This document shows positions 28,699 through 37,023 of a stretch of DNA of 64,000 nt, piece after piece. The stretch is from contig NZ_AUIX01000007.1 in the NCBI RefSeq assembly GCF_000423925.1, positions 161,998-225,997 of the forward strand, read 5' to 3'. The number at the start of each line of letters is the position of its first letter. Positions within the stretch are counted from its first letter, which is position 1. The position numbers and the translations under genes are program-made. This stretch comes from Butyrivibrio sp. VCD2006 (GTDB lineage Bacteria > Bacillota > Clostridia > Lachnospirales > Lachnospiraceae). The notes below the pieces were generated by a model that did no database searches, was not told the origin of the DNA, and saw only the letters and a list, made by a program, of their open reading frames with translations.

Positions 28699-29673
28699 AT
28701 GGCAGATTTTAGGTCAGAAGATAAAGAAAACAATACAGGAGCCGGTATACCTTTTTGGGTACATTTGGTGGTTCTTGGACTTATTGTATTTTTGATCGGT
28801 TTTGGCGCATTCAGACTGATCAAGTGGAATAAGGGAAGAGAAATTGATAATTCTGATGTAGACCCTACAGAGTTCGAGGTTGAGATAGAGGATCAGATTT
28901 TCCTTCTTCCGGCTGAGAAAAAAGAAGGTCATGAGGATGATGGCAAGGAGACGATACTTGTCCTTGGCAATGATTCTGTCACTTATGATATGTCGGATGA
29001 TGGTCTCTGCGCACAGATAGAGAAGCTTACTGGTGCAACAGTAATAAATGCAGGATTTGGCGGAAGCACTATTGCTCTTTCTGCACCTGATGGTGATGGC
29101 GATGCTATGGACAAATTCAGTTTTTACAATTGTTCCAAGGCTTTAACCCAGGGTGGAACCAATGAGATTCTTGATGCAGCATGGGCTTTGGGAGATATTA
29201 CATTGCAGCAGCATGCGCAGGAGCTTTGTGATCTTGATATGAATACAGTAGATACATTGGTTGTTTACTATGATGCAGATGATTACATTAAGCTTCGTCC
29301 CGGAATGAATCCCGGTGATAAGATGGATCCTGTGACTTATATGGGGGCACTTGATTCCGGAATAAAAATGATTCAGGAAAAATATCCTTTTATACGAATT
29401 GTCTGCATGTCCTTCACCTTCTGCTATGCCTTCGATGCAGATGGCGTTCTGAAAAATGGAGACAGGGTTGACTTTGGAAATGGTAAGCTTACTACCTATC
29501 GCCAGCATATGATCGATACCTGTGGTGAAACCGGAGTTTCATTTATTGATAACTATTATGGAACAATAGATGAGGGCAACAGCTCAGAATTCCTGCTTGA
29601 TAATATTCATGTAAATAAGGATGCAAACAAGCACATTGCCAAGCATTTTGCGGAGGTAATTTATGCAAAATAA
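28699..29673 (+). CDS. membrane-anchored SGNH-family protein with altered catalytic blocks
   Basis: This 324-residue protein has a single N-terminal membrane helix (residues ~15-37) and an outside SGNH-like domain. It aligns by eye with the lipoprotein at 19212: YYDADDYIK against EYGANDYIN, YMGALDSGIKMI against YNGALTEGIETL, and DNIHVNKDA against DGLHYNEKG. The Ser block reads GNDS, not GDS, and the Gly-x-Asn-Asp block reads DADD, so catalysis may be lost or changed, while the Asp-x-x-His block is kept. Its end overlaps the next gene by 11 bases. Confidence 0.7.
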   Translation: MADFRSEDKENNTGAGIPFWVHLVVLGLIVFLIGFGAFRLIKWNKGREIDNSDVDPTEFEVEIEDQIFLLPAEKKEGHEDDGKETILVLGNDSVTYDMSDDGLCAQIEKLTGATVINAGFGGSTIALSAPDGDGDAMDKFSFYNCSKALTQGGTNEILDAAWALGDITLQQHAQELCDLDMNTVDTLVVYYDADDYIKLRPGMNPGDKMDPVTYMGALDSGIKMIQEKYPFIRIVCMSFTFCYAFDADGVLKNGDRVDFGNGKLTTYRQHMIDTCGETGVSFIDNYYGTIDEGNSSEFLLDNIHVNKDANKHIAKHFAEVIYAK

Positions 29674-30043
29674 GATAAAGGCGATAATTTTTCTTCAGGG
29701 AGCGGTTTTTATCTACTCTCTTACTACGGTTATAAGTAAGTTTGTTTCGAATTATAGGTTTTTATCGAAAGAATTTATACTTCTTTACTTGCTCGACTTT
29801 GCGGTTCTTGGAGTATATGCCATATTATGGCAGCAGCTTTTGAAACGCTTTGAGCTTTCAATAGCATATGCGAATAAAGCAATGACTCTTTTATGGTCAC
29901 TTTTGTGGAGCGCTTTGATTTTTCGCGAAGAGGTTACATTGGTCAAGGTTTTGGGAGTGCTGATGGTTATTGCCGGAACGATTGTCCTTAATTCCAGAAG
30001 CGGAGATAAGGAAAACGGAGAAGTGGGAGGTGACGACTTATGA
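29663..30043 (+). CDS. small 4-helix EamA/SMR-type transporter, ArnE-like
   Basis: This 126-residue protein has four hydrophobic helices with AYANKAMTLLWSLLWSALIF and LVKVLGVLMVIAGTIVL near the C-terminus, the pattern of half-size drug/metabolite transporters. It overlaps the next gene, which encodes a similar small protein, by 4 bases. The pair resembles ArnE/ArnF, which flip undecaprenyl-phosphate-aminoarabinose. With the polyprenyl-phosphate sugar synthases and ArnT-like enzyme in this locus, flipping of a polyprenyl-phosphate sugar is the best guess. Confidence 0.7.
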   Translation: MQNKIKAIIFLQGAVFIYSLTTVISKFVSNYRFLSKEFILLYLLDFAVLGVYAILWQQLLKRFELSIAYANKAMTLLWSLLWSALIFREEVTLVKVLGVLMVIAGTIVLNSRSGDKENGEVGGDDL

Positions 30044-30390
30044 TACCTTTCATTTTACTTGCTCTAGGCGGGCAGCTTATTGCCTCTATATCACAGATGC
30101 TTCTCAAAAGAAGTTCACAGAAGGAATATTCATCCTTTATCAGACAGTATCTCAATATACTGGTCATAGGAGGATATGGACTTCTGGTGGTGTCCATGCT
30201 TGTGGCAATCATATGCTACGGTCATATGCCGTATATGTATGTGGTCATAATTGAGCCGGTTGGATATATTCTTGTGATGTTTCTCAGCAGAATCATTTTT
30301 AAGGAAAAAATCACAAGAAACAAGCTTGTGGGTATGGTTCTGATAATATGTGGAATATTGTTGTTTTACTCTAAAGATATTATCAGTTAA
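30040..30390 (+). CDS. small 4-helix EamA/SMR-type transporter, ArnF-like
   Basis: This 116-residue protein is the second half of the small-transporter pair. Four helices are visible, starting IPFILLALGGQLIASISQML, with a C-terminal KEKITRNKLVGMVLIICGIL that is the repeated signature of this family. It starts inside the stop of its partner, so the two are made together and may work as a heterodimer. The rmlB gene follows after a 160-base gap with its own promoter. Confidence 0.7.
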   Translation: MIPFILLALGGQLIASISQMLLKRSSQKEYSSFIRQYLNILVIGGYGLLVVSMLVAIICYGHMPYMYVVIIEPVGYILVMFLSRIIFKEKITRNKLVGMVLIICGILLFYSKDIIS

Positions 30391-30436
30391 TATCCGGAGC
30401 ATTAAGTTCTGGATTAGGCGGCTAGTTTTGCCTGTC

Positions 30437-30465
30437 TTGCGTGTTATTAATATTACGGTTATAAT
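30437..30465 (+). promoter_or_regulatory. probable promoter upstream of rmlB
   Basis: TTGCGT at 30437-30442 and TATAAT at 30460-30465 are 17 bases apart, leaving a leader of about 80 bases before ATG 30551. It lies in the only long gap in this part of the locus. Confidence 0.6.
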
Positions 30466-30550
30466 TTTATCTTGTAGGAGTTTGTCATAATTCCTGCGAG
30501 AGAATATTATAGATTCATTAAAAGAAAAATAAGAAATTAGGAGAGTTAAA

Positions 30551-31639
30551 ATGAGAACATATCTTGTAACAGGAGGAGCCGGATTTATCGGATCCAATTA
30601 CATTCACTACATGTTTAAAAAGTATGACAGTGAGATCCGTATTATAAATGTGGACGCTCTTACCTATGCAGGTAACCTTGAGAATCTCAAAGATATTGAG
30701 AACAGAGATAACTATACATTTGTTAAGGCAAACATCTGTGACAGAGATGCCATTAACAAGATTTTTGAAGAGAATGACATTGACAGAGTTGTTCACTTTG
30801 CGGCTGAAAGTCATGTAGACAGATCAATTGTAAATCCTGAGATATTCGTTGAGACCAACGTTCTCGGAACAGCTACAATGCTTAATGCTGCTAAGAAGGC
30901 ATGGGAGCTCCCGGATGGTTCTTTTAAAGAGGGCAAGAAGTTCCTTCATGTAAGTACAGACGAGGTATATGGTTCACTCCCTGAGGATCCTAATGCATAC
31001 TTCTATGAGGATACACCGTATGATCCTCACAGCCCTTACTCAGCAAGTAAGGCAAGCTCAGATATGCTTGTTAAGGCTTATATGGATACATATAAGTTCC
31101 CTGCAAACATCACAAACTGCTCCAACAACTATGGACCTTACCAGTTCCCGGAGAAGCTTATACCTCTTATGATCCACAACGCACTTGAGGGTAAGGCACT
31201 TCCTGTTTATGGCGATGGTAAGAATGTTCGTGACTGGCTCTATGTTGAGGATCACGCTAAGGCAATCGACATGGTTCAGGAGCAGGGCAGACTTTTTGAG
31301 ACCTACAATATCGGTGGACATAATGAGAAGCAGAACATTGAGATCGTACAGACAATCATCGATGTTTTAAGAGAGTCCCTTGATGATTCAGATCCCAGAA
31401 AAGAAAAGCTCACATATGACCTTATCACTTATGTAGAGGATAGAAAGGGCCATGACCGCCGTTATGCGATCGCTCCCGATAAGATCAAGAAGGAAATCGG
31501 TTGGGAGCCTGAGACCATGTTCAAGGAAGGCATCAGAAAGACTATCGAGTGGTTCTTTGCACATGAGGATTGGATGGAGCATGTTACAAGCGGTAACTAC
31601 CAGAAATATTATGACAGCATGTATGGAGATAAGCTTTGA
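30551..31639 (+). CDS. rmlB: dTDP-glucose 4,6-dehydratase
   Basis: This 362-residue enzyme has the NAD motif GGAGFIGSN at residues 8-16, DALTYAGNLENL, HFAAESHVDRS, the VSTDEVYGS catalytic Asp-Glu region and YSASK. These are diagnostic for RmlB, which converts dTDP-glucose to dTDP-4-keto-6-deoxyglucose in the cytoplasm. It is a little longer than the usual ~340-355 residues. It is separated from rmlA by a GtrB-like glycosyltransferase. Together with rmlA and rmlC it points to dTDP-rhamnose or a related deoxysugar. Confidence 0.95.
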   Translation: MRTYLVTGGAGFIGSNYIHYMFKKYDSEIRIINVDALTYAGNLENLKDIENRDNYTFVKANICDRDAINKIFEENDIDRVVHFAAESHVDRSIVNPEIFVETNVLGTATMLNAAKKAWELPDGSFKEGKKFLHVSTDEVYGSLPEDPNAYFYEDTPYDPHSPYSASKASSDMLVKAYMDTYKFPANITNCSNNYGPYQFPEKLIPLMIHNALEGKALPVYGDGKNVRDWLYVEDHAKAIDMVQEQGRLFETYNIGGHNEKQNIEIVQTIIDVLRESLDDSDPRKEKLTYDLITYVEDRKGHDRRYAIAPDKIKKEIGWEPETMFKEGIRKTIEWFFAHEDWMEHVTSGNYQKYYDSMYGDKL

Positions 31640-31700
31640 TTATTTGATACAAGCTTTTTCCGACTGCCGAAGAATAAATGCGATAAATTAGACTATGACA

Positions 31701-31733
31701 AGAGAGCTATGGCATATAAATGCCAGGCTCTCT
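31701..31733 (+). other. hairpin in the rmlB - GT2 gap
   Basis: AGAGAGC at 31701-31707 pairs with GCTCTCT at 31727-31733, and GGCAT pairs with ATGCC inside it around an ATAA loop. No run of T follows, so it is not a standard intrinsic terminator. It could be an mRNA-processing or stability element ahead of the GT2 gene. Confidence 0.45.
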
Positions 31734-31763
31734 GTTGTTGCGTTATAAGGACTAGGTGATTTT

Positions 31764-32693
31764 ATGAGCAAAATATCAATCGTGATACCCGTCTACTATA
31801 ACTCAGACACTCTTGAGATGCTCTATGAGGATATGAAAGAGAAAATCTTCGAGAAACTTGGAGATTATGAGATTGTATTTGTAGACGATGGCTCAGGTGA
31901 TAATTCCTGGGAGATCATGAATAAGATAGCAGCCAGGGATAAGAATGTCGTTTGTACGAGGCTTTCCAGAAACTTTGGAGAACACGCGGCAATACTTGCA
32001 GGACTGTCAGTATGTACCGGCGATTGTGCTGTTACAAAGCAGGCGGATCTTCAGGAGGATTCAACACTTATTCTTGATCTGTATGAGAAGTGGAAGGAAG
32101 GCAATAAGGTTGTACTTGCTATTCGCTCAGAGCGAGATGAGGGTGCAGTTAAAAAGTTCTTTGCAGGTATGTACTACTGGCTTGTAAGAAAGACAATCAA
32201 CAAAGATATGCCTCAGGGTGGATGTGATTGCTACCTCCTTGACAGACAGGCCATAAAGGTACTTGAAATGATGGATGAAAAGAATTCATCACTTACGCTT
32301 CAGGTCATGTGGATAGGCTTTAAATCAGCCAAGGTATATTTCCACAGAAAGGACAGAACTGTTGGAATTTCCAGATGGACATTCGGTAAGAAGTTTAAGC
32401 TGGTCGTGGATTCAATGATGAGCTTTTCCTATTTTCCCATTCGCATGATGAGTATCTGTGGAGTGCTGTTTGCGATTGCCGCATTCATAGGCATAATAAG
32501 CGCTATATATGAAAAGCTTACGGTTGGCACTCCGATTGCCGGATATGCATCCCTAATGTGTGTGGTTTTGTTTGCATCAGGAATGATAATGCTTACTTTG
32601 GGAGTTTTGGGCGAATATATCTGGCGTGTGCTTGAAGAAGCCCGCAAAAGACCACCGTTTATTATTGATGAGATTCGCAAAAACGATAAATAA
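31764..32693 (+). CDS. GtrB-like polyprenyl-phosphate glycosyltransferase (GT2)
   Basis: This 309-residue protein has a GT-A domain (ISIVIPVYYNSDTLEML, FVDDGSGDNS, LSRNFGEHAAILAGL, KQADLQEDST) and two hydrophobic helices after residue ~225. This matches the GtrB/YfdH group, which makes undecaprenyl-phosphate glucose or similar donors at the inner face of the membrane. It is a second such enzyme in the locus beside the one at 18230, and the two differ in sequence. It would feed the outside GT-C enzymes once the lipid is flipped. Confidence 0.85.
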   Translation: MSKISIVIPVYYNSDTLEMLYEDMKEKIFEKLGDYEIVFVDDGSGDNSWEIMNKIAARDKNVVCTRLSRNFGEHAAILAGLSVCTGDCAVTKQADLQEDSTLILDLYEKWKEGNKVVLAIRSERDEGAVKKFFAGMYYWLVRKTINKDMPQGGCDCYLLDRQAIKVLEMMDEKNSSLTLQVMWIGFKSAKVYFHRKDRTVGISRWTFGKKFKLVVDSMMSFSYFPIRMMSICGVLFAIAAFIGIISAIYEKLTVGTPIAGYASLMCVVLFASGMIMLTLGVLGEYIWRVLEEARKRPPFIIDEIRKNDK

Positions 32694-32717
32694 TTCACTT
32701 AATAATAAACCAATGAT

Positions 32718-32731
32718 AAACACTGGTGTTT
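32718..32731. repeat. short inverted repeat upstream of rmlA
   Basis: AAACAC at 32718-32723 and GTGTTT at 32726-32731 form a perfect inverted repeat with a 2-base centre, just upstream of an AT-rich TATATT stretch. It could be an operator or part of a weak terminator for the GT2 gene. The evidence is slight. Confidence 0.3.
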
Positions 32732-32832
32732 TATGTTATATTATAGGATGATGTAGTATTGCACATATTATGTTTTTATGTGTAAAAAATTAAAGTTTTA
32801 TTGATTAGATTATTATTTTGGAGGGTATTTCC

Positions 32833-33702
32833 ATGAAAGGAATTATACTTGCCGGAGGTTCCGGAACAAGACTGTATCCGCTCACAAGAGCCATTTCAAA
32901 GCAGATCATGCCTGTTTATGATAAGCCGATGATCTACTATCCACTTTCAACACTTATGCTTGCGGGTATACGTGAGGTTCTTATCATATCTACACCCAGA
33001 GATCTTCCGATTTTTGAAGACCTGTTCGGTACAGGAGAGCAGCTTGGAATGTCATTTTCTTATGCTGTGCAGGAAGAGCCCAGAGGACTTGCAGATGCGT
33101 TCATTATCGGAGCTGAGTTTATCGGCACTGATTCCGTAGCACTGGTTCTTGGTGACAATATTTTCTATGGTCAGAGCTTCAGTAAGCTTCTTAGAGAGGT
33201 TGCATCAAGAGAAAAGGGAGCAACAATTTTTGGATATTACGTACGAGATCCCAGAGAGTATGGCGTTGTTGAGTTTGATGAAAACGGTAAGGCACTCTCA
33301 ATTGAGGAAAAGCCTGAGCATCCCAAGAGCAACTATGCTGTTCCGGGTCTGTACTTCTACGATAATGATGTTATCGAAATAGCAAAAAATGTTAAGCCTT
33401 CAGCAAGAGGCGAGATTGAGATCACAAGTGTTAACAACGAGTATCTTCGTCGCGGAACACTTAAGGTTGAGACTATGGGCAGAGGTTTTGCATGGCTTGA
33501 TACCGGTAATCATGATTCACTTCTTGACGCTGCTGACTTTGTATGTGCATTCCAGAAGAGACAGGGACTTTATGTATCTTGTATTGAGGAAATTGCATAT
33601 AAGAGAGGATTCATTGATAAGGAGCAGCTTCTTAAACTTGCTGAGCCTTTGATGAAGACAGATTACGGCAAATATCTTGTTGAGGTAGCGAATGGACTCT
33701 AA
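32833..33702 (+). CDS. rmlA: glucose-1-phosphate thymidylyltransferase
   Basis: This 289-residue enzyme opens with [20 protein letters not shown], the nucleotide-binding signature, followed by [47 protein letters not shown] and [17 protein letters not shown]. It makes dTDP-glucose from dTTP and glucose-1-phosphate, the first committed step of the Rml pathway. I chose ATG 32833 over TTG 32818 because the GGAGGG site at 32820-32825 then has 7-base spacing. Its end overlaps the next small gene by 11 bases. Confidence 0.96.
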   Translation: MKGIILAGGSGTRLYPLTRAISKQIMPVYDKPMIYYPLSTLMLAGIREVLIISTPRDLPIFEDLFGTGEQLGMSFSYAVQEEPRGLADAFIIGAEFIGTDSVALVLGDNIFYGQSFSKLLREVASREKGATIFGYYVRDPREYGVVEFDENGKALSIEEKPEHPKSNYAVPGLYFYDNDVIEIAKNVKPSARGEIEITSVNNEYLRRGTLKVETMGRGFAWLDTGNHDSLLDAADFVCAFQKRQGLYVSCIEEIAYKRGFIDKEQLLKLAEPLMKTDYGKYLVEVANGL

Positions 33703-34021
33703 GGCATTCAGGTTGTCTATATTGGCGATCATCACTACGGTCGTTTTGATCGGAGTGGTGGTTTATGCCGTAAACAGGGACAAAATCAATTCCATGATAG
33801 GCGCTTCAAAAACGGAAGAGGCGGTGTCTGTAGTCGAAGAGGAGGAGGCGACTCTTACCGATTTTGGCGAGCAGATTGGAGATAACCTTAAGGGGTTTCT
33901 TACGGCCGGTGATTTTTTTGATAAGAGTGAGCAGCGCCCTTCAGTTGTTATTGTTGTTGATAATGTTCCTGTGCCTGCTAATGCGGATCCAGATGTGTCG
34001 GATGGAAATTCAGATTACTAA
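33692..34021 (+). CDS. small single-helix membrane protein, unknown
   Basis: This 109-residue protein has one N-terminal hydrophobic helix ([20 protein letters not shown], residues 8-27) and an acidic, Val/Glu-rich tail predicted outside the membrane. No family was recognised. It overlaps the 3' end of rmlA by 11 bases and lies 21 bases before rmlC, so it is translated as part of the rml unit. It could be a partner of the nearby exporter or a membrane anchor for the biosynthetic enzymes, but there is no direct evidence. Confidence 0.65.
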   Translation: MDSKAFRLSILAIITTVVLIGVVVYAVNRDKINSMIGASKTEEAVSVVEEEEATLTDFGEQIGDNLKGFLTAGDFFDKSEQRPSVVIVVDNVPVPANADPDVSDGNSDY

Positions 34022-34042
34022 TTTTTGGAGGATTTATTTATA

Positions 34043-34609
34043 ATGGGACAGTTGAATGTTGAAACATGTGAAATAGAAGGCCTTAAGGTTATCACCCCTC
34101 AGGTTTTCGGGGATGAGAGAGGCTATTTTATGGAGACCTACTCAAAGAGAGATTTCGAGAAGATTGGTATCCCGTATGAATTTGTACAGGATAATCAGTC
34201 AGCATCTAAAAAGGGTGTTTTAAGAGGTCTTCATTTCCAGAATAATTATCCGCAGGATAAGCTTGTCCGTGTTTTAAAGGGTGAAGTTTTTGATGTTGCC
34301 GTTGATCTTCGAGAGGGTTCAGCTACTTTCGGAAAATGGTTCGGAGTTGTGCTTTCAGCAGAAAATAAGAAACAGTTCTTTGTTCCCAAGGGCTTTGCTC
34401 ATGGATTTTTAGTTATGTCTGATTATGCGGAGTTTGCATATAAATGTACAGATTTCTATCATCCGGAGGATGAAGGCGGAATTATGTACAATGACCCCGA
34501 CATTGGCGTTGAGTGGCCTTTCAAGGATGAATCAGAACTCATTCTTTCAGAGAAAGATACCAAGAGAGGTTCTTTTGCAGACTATAAAAAAAGCCACGGA
34601 GTTGAATAA
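34043..34609 (+). CDS. rmlC: dTDP-4-dehydrorhamnose 3,5-epimerase
   Basis: This 188-residue cupin enzyme has GDERGYFMETY near residue 25, FVQDNQSASKKGVLRGLHFQ with the substrate-binding Arg and catalytic His, DVAVDLREGSATFGKW, and FVPKGFAHGFLVM. It epimerises dTDP-4-keto-6-deoxyglucose to the rhamno form. I chose ATG 34043 over TTG 34025 because the GGAGGA at 34027-34032 lies upstream of the former. Its stop overlaps the ABC permease start (TAATG). No rmlD reductase gene is seen nearby. Confidence 0.95.
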   Translation: MGQLNVETCEIEGLKVITPQVFGDERGYFMETYSKRDFEKIGIPYEFVQDNQSASKKGVLRGLHFQNNYPQDKLVRVLKGEVFDVAVDLREGSATFGKWFGVVLSAENKKQFFVPKGFAHGFLVMSDYAEFAYKCTDFYHPEDEGGIMYNDPDIGVEWPFKDESELILSEKDTKRGSFADYKKSHGVE

Positions 34610-35631
34610 TGGCGAAGGGTAAAGCTGAGAAACTGCCAATTATTAGTGAGCTTCCCAAACAGGTTGGACTTGGCATCTTCTATGCTATTGCAGTAGTTTT
34701 AATGCTGATAATTGTCATGCATACCAATACACTTGCAGATCAGCATACGGAGATGCTTAAAAAAATCTGTGCATGCATTCTTATCGTAATGTCAATGATA
34801 TTGGTTACGGTTTGGTATGATAAGCTCATGGTCCTGCCTGTGGAGCTTTATAACTCCAGAAAACTTATACGAAGGCTGGCAGTCAATGATTTCAAAAAAA
34901 GATATGCCGGCTCTTATATGGGCGTTGTGTGGGCACTGGTTCAACCGGTGGTCACTGTTTTGATGTACTGGTTTGTTTTTGACAGGATTTTTCAGACTAA
35001 GTCTCAGATGGTTGCCGGGGGTGTGGATGTTCCTTATGTCTTGTTCCTCACAACAGGACTTGTTCCATGGTTCTTCTTTAATGAAGCATTGATGAATGGA
35101 ACCACATCACTTTTGGAATACAATTACCTTGTTAAAAAGGTTTTGTTTAAGATTAGTATATTACCGCTGATAAAGGTAATTGCAGCGCTTTTTATACATG
35201 TATTCTTTGCAGGTGTAATGCTTGTGGTAGCTATAATGTATGGCTATACACCAACAATTTATACCATTCAGATATTTTATTATGCTATATGCGAGTTTAT
35301 TCTCGTTTTGTCTATCTGCTATACCACATGTTCTGTAGTTGTTTTTTTCAGGGATCTGACACAGATTCTGGCAATATGTTTGCAGGTAGGACAGTGGGCT
35401 ACGCCTATTTTATGGGATATTAACATGCTTCCCGATAATCTCAAATGGATCATAAAGCTTAATCCTATGACATATATAGTAAATGGCTACAGGAATGCGG
35501 TTTATGGAGATGAGTGGTTTTTTGAGCATTTTTACTCAAGCACTTATTTTTGGATTGTAGTCGTGGTGCTGTTCTGCATAGGATCACTGATCTTTAAGCG
35601 TTCCAAATCACATTTTGCAGACGTATTATAA
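34609..35631 (+). CDS. wzm: ABC-2 polysaccharide exporter permease
   Basis: This 340-residue protein contains an ABC-2 type permease of the Wzm/TagG group: LAVNDFKKRYAGSYMGVVWA, PVVTVLMYWFVFDRIF, LTTGLVPWFFFNEAL and a C-terminal LNPMTYIVNGYRNAVYGD. It forms the membrane channel for complete lipid-linked polysaccharide. It is longer than the usual ~260 residues because of an N-terminal extension of about 80 residues with two extra hydrophobic helices. It is translated by stop-start overlap with rmlC and is followed by its ATPase. Confidence 0.9.
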   Translation: MAKGKAEKLPIISELPKQVGLGIFYAIAVVLMLIIVMHTNTLADQHTEMLKKICACILIVMSMILVTVWYDKLMVLPVELYNSRKLIRRLAVNDFKKRYAGSYMGVVWALVQPVVTVLMYWFVFDRIFQTKSQMVAGGVDVPYVLFLTTGLVPWFFFNEALMNGTTSLLEYNYLVKKVLFKISILPLIKVIAALFIHVFFAGVMLVVAIMYGYTPTIYTIQIFYYAICEFILVLSICYTTCSVVVFFRDLTQILAICLQVGQWATPILWDINMLPDNLKWIIKLNPMTYIVNGYRNAVYGDEWFFEHFYSSTYFWIVVVVLFCIGSLIFKRSKSHFADVL

Positions 35632-35658
35632 TTACCGACTGCATAGAAAGTCTGGTTT

Positions 35659-37020
35659 ATGGATAAAGATATAGCGATTCAGGTCACTGACCTGACAAAA
35701 ATGTATAAACTTTATAATAAGAATTCCGACAGGCTAAAGGATGCGCTTGGACTTTTGAAAGGTGATTCCTGCACTGAGCATCTGGCCTTAAATCATGTTA
35801 ATCTCACTGTTAAAAAGGGTGAGACAATAGGTATTATCGGAACTAATGGTTCAGGTAAGTCGACAATTCTTAAGATAATAACAGGCGTTTTATCACAAAC
35901 GTCTGGAACCGTTGAAGTAGATGGACATATTTCAGCTCTTCTTGAACTTGGAGCAGGATTTAATCTCGAATACAACGGAATAGATAATATTTACCTTAAC
36001 GGTATGATGATTGGCTTTTCTGAAGAAGAAATTGAAGCCAGGATGGATGCGATTCTCGAGTTTGCGGATATTGGAGACTATGTGTATCAGCCGGTTAAGA
36101 CATACTCAAGTGGTATGTTTGTAAGACTTGCATTTGCTGTAGCTATCAATATCGACCCGGAGATACTTATAGTTGATGAGGCGCTTTCTGTTGGAGATGT
36201 ATTCTTTCAGGCAAAGTGTTATCACAAATTTGAAGAGTTCAAAAAGCAGGGTAAGACTATTCTTTTTGTATCTCATGATCTATCGACTATCAGCAGATAT
36301 TGTGACAGAGCAGTTTTGCTCAATCAGGGTGTAATCCTCGGAGAGGGAACGCCCAAGAAAATGATAGATATTTACAAGCAGGTTTTAGTTGGACAGTATC
36401 CACTTCCGGAAAATGATTTTAAGTCACTTCTTGAGGACGATGATATCAGGGAGGCAGCAGGAAAAAAGGCTGACGGTAAAAAAGCAGACAAGACCGCTAC
36501 AAAAGACAAGGCTGAGGATAATGAGGAGGGCAAAGGAACAATAGCCTTTGGCGAGCAGAATCCGGAGCTTCTTGAGTATGGTAATAGTGGTGCCCAGATA
36601 TCTGAGATATTTATTACTGATTCCAAAGGACTTAAGACCAATTCCATTATTAAGGGAAGCGAGTTTACTATCCACATGAAAGTGAAATTCCTTAAGGATA
36701 TAAGTGCACCCATTTTTGCTTACACAATTAAGAACATTATGGGTATAGAGATAACCGGAACTAATTCTATGGTGGAAAAGGCGTTCCTTGAACCCGTTAA
36801 AGCCGGAGATGAAAAATATATTACATTTAAGCAGAGAATGCTCTTACAGGGGGGAGATTATCTGATCTCGTTTGGAGTAACCGGTTTTGAACAGGATGAC
36901 TTTGTTGTTTATCATCGTTTGTATGATGCACTGAGCATTACTGTAGTTTCTGACAAGAACACGGTTGGCTATGTCGATATGGAGTCGGCAGTATGCGTAA
37001 CCGATGCGAAAAAGGATTAA
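35659..37020 (+). CDS. wzt: ABC polysaccharide exporter ATPase with C-terminal Wzt-like domain
   Basis: This 453-residue protein has Walker A GTNGSGKST near residue 63, the signature YSSGMFVRLAFA, Walker B ILIVDEAL and the switch VSHDL. A charged linker rich in Lys/Asp/Ala (about residues 265-295) leads to a C-terminal beta-sandwich of ~150 residues like the Wzt domain that recognises the capped end of the exported chain. That, together with the methyltransferase-kinase encoded next, suggests export coupled to chain termination. ATG 35659 lies 27 bases after the permease stop. Confidence 0.92.
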   Translation: MDKDIAIQVTDLTKMYKLYNKNSDRLKDALGLLKGDSCTEHLALNHVNLTVKKGETIGIIGTNGSGKSTILKIITGVLSQTSGTVEVDGHISALLELGAGFNLEYNGIDNIYLNGMMIGFSEEEIEARMDAILEFADIGDYVYQPVKTYSSGMFVRLAFAVAINIDPEILIVDEALSVGDVFFQAKCYHKFEEFKKQGKTILFVSHDLSTISRYCDRAVLLNQGVILGEGTPKKMIDIYKQVLVGQYPLPENDFKSLLEDDDIREAAGKKADGKKADKTATKDKAEDNEEGKGTIAFGEQNPELLEYGNSGAQISEIFITDSKGLKTNSIIKGSEFTIHMKVKFLKDISAPIFAYTIKNIMGIEITGTNSMVEKAFLEPVKAGDEKYITFKQRMLLQGGDYLISFGVTGFEQDDFVVYHRLYDALSITVVSDKNTVGYVDMESAVCVTDAKKD

Positions 37021-37023
37021 GAC

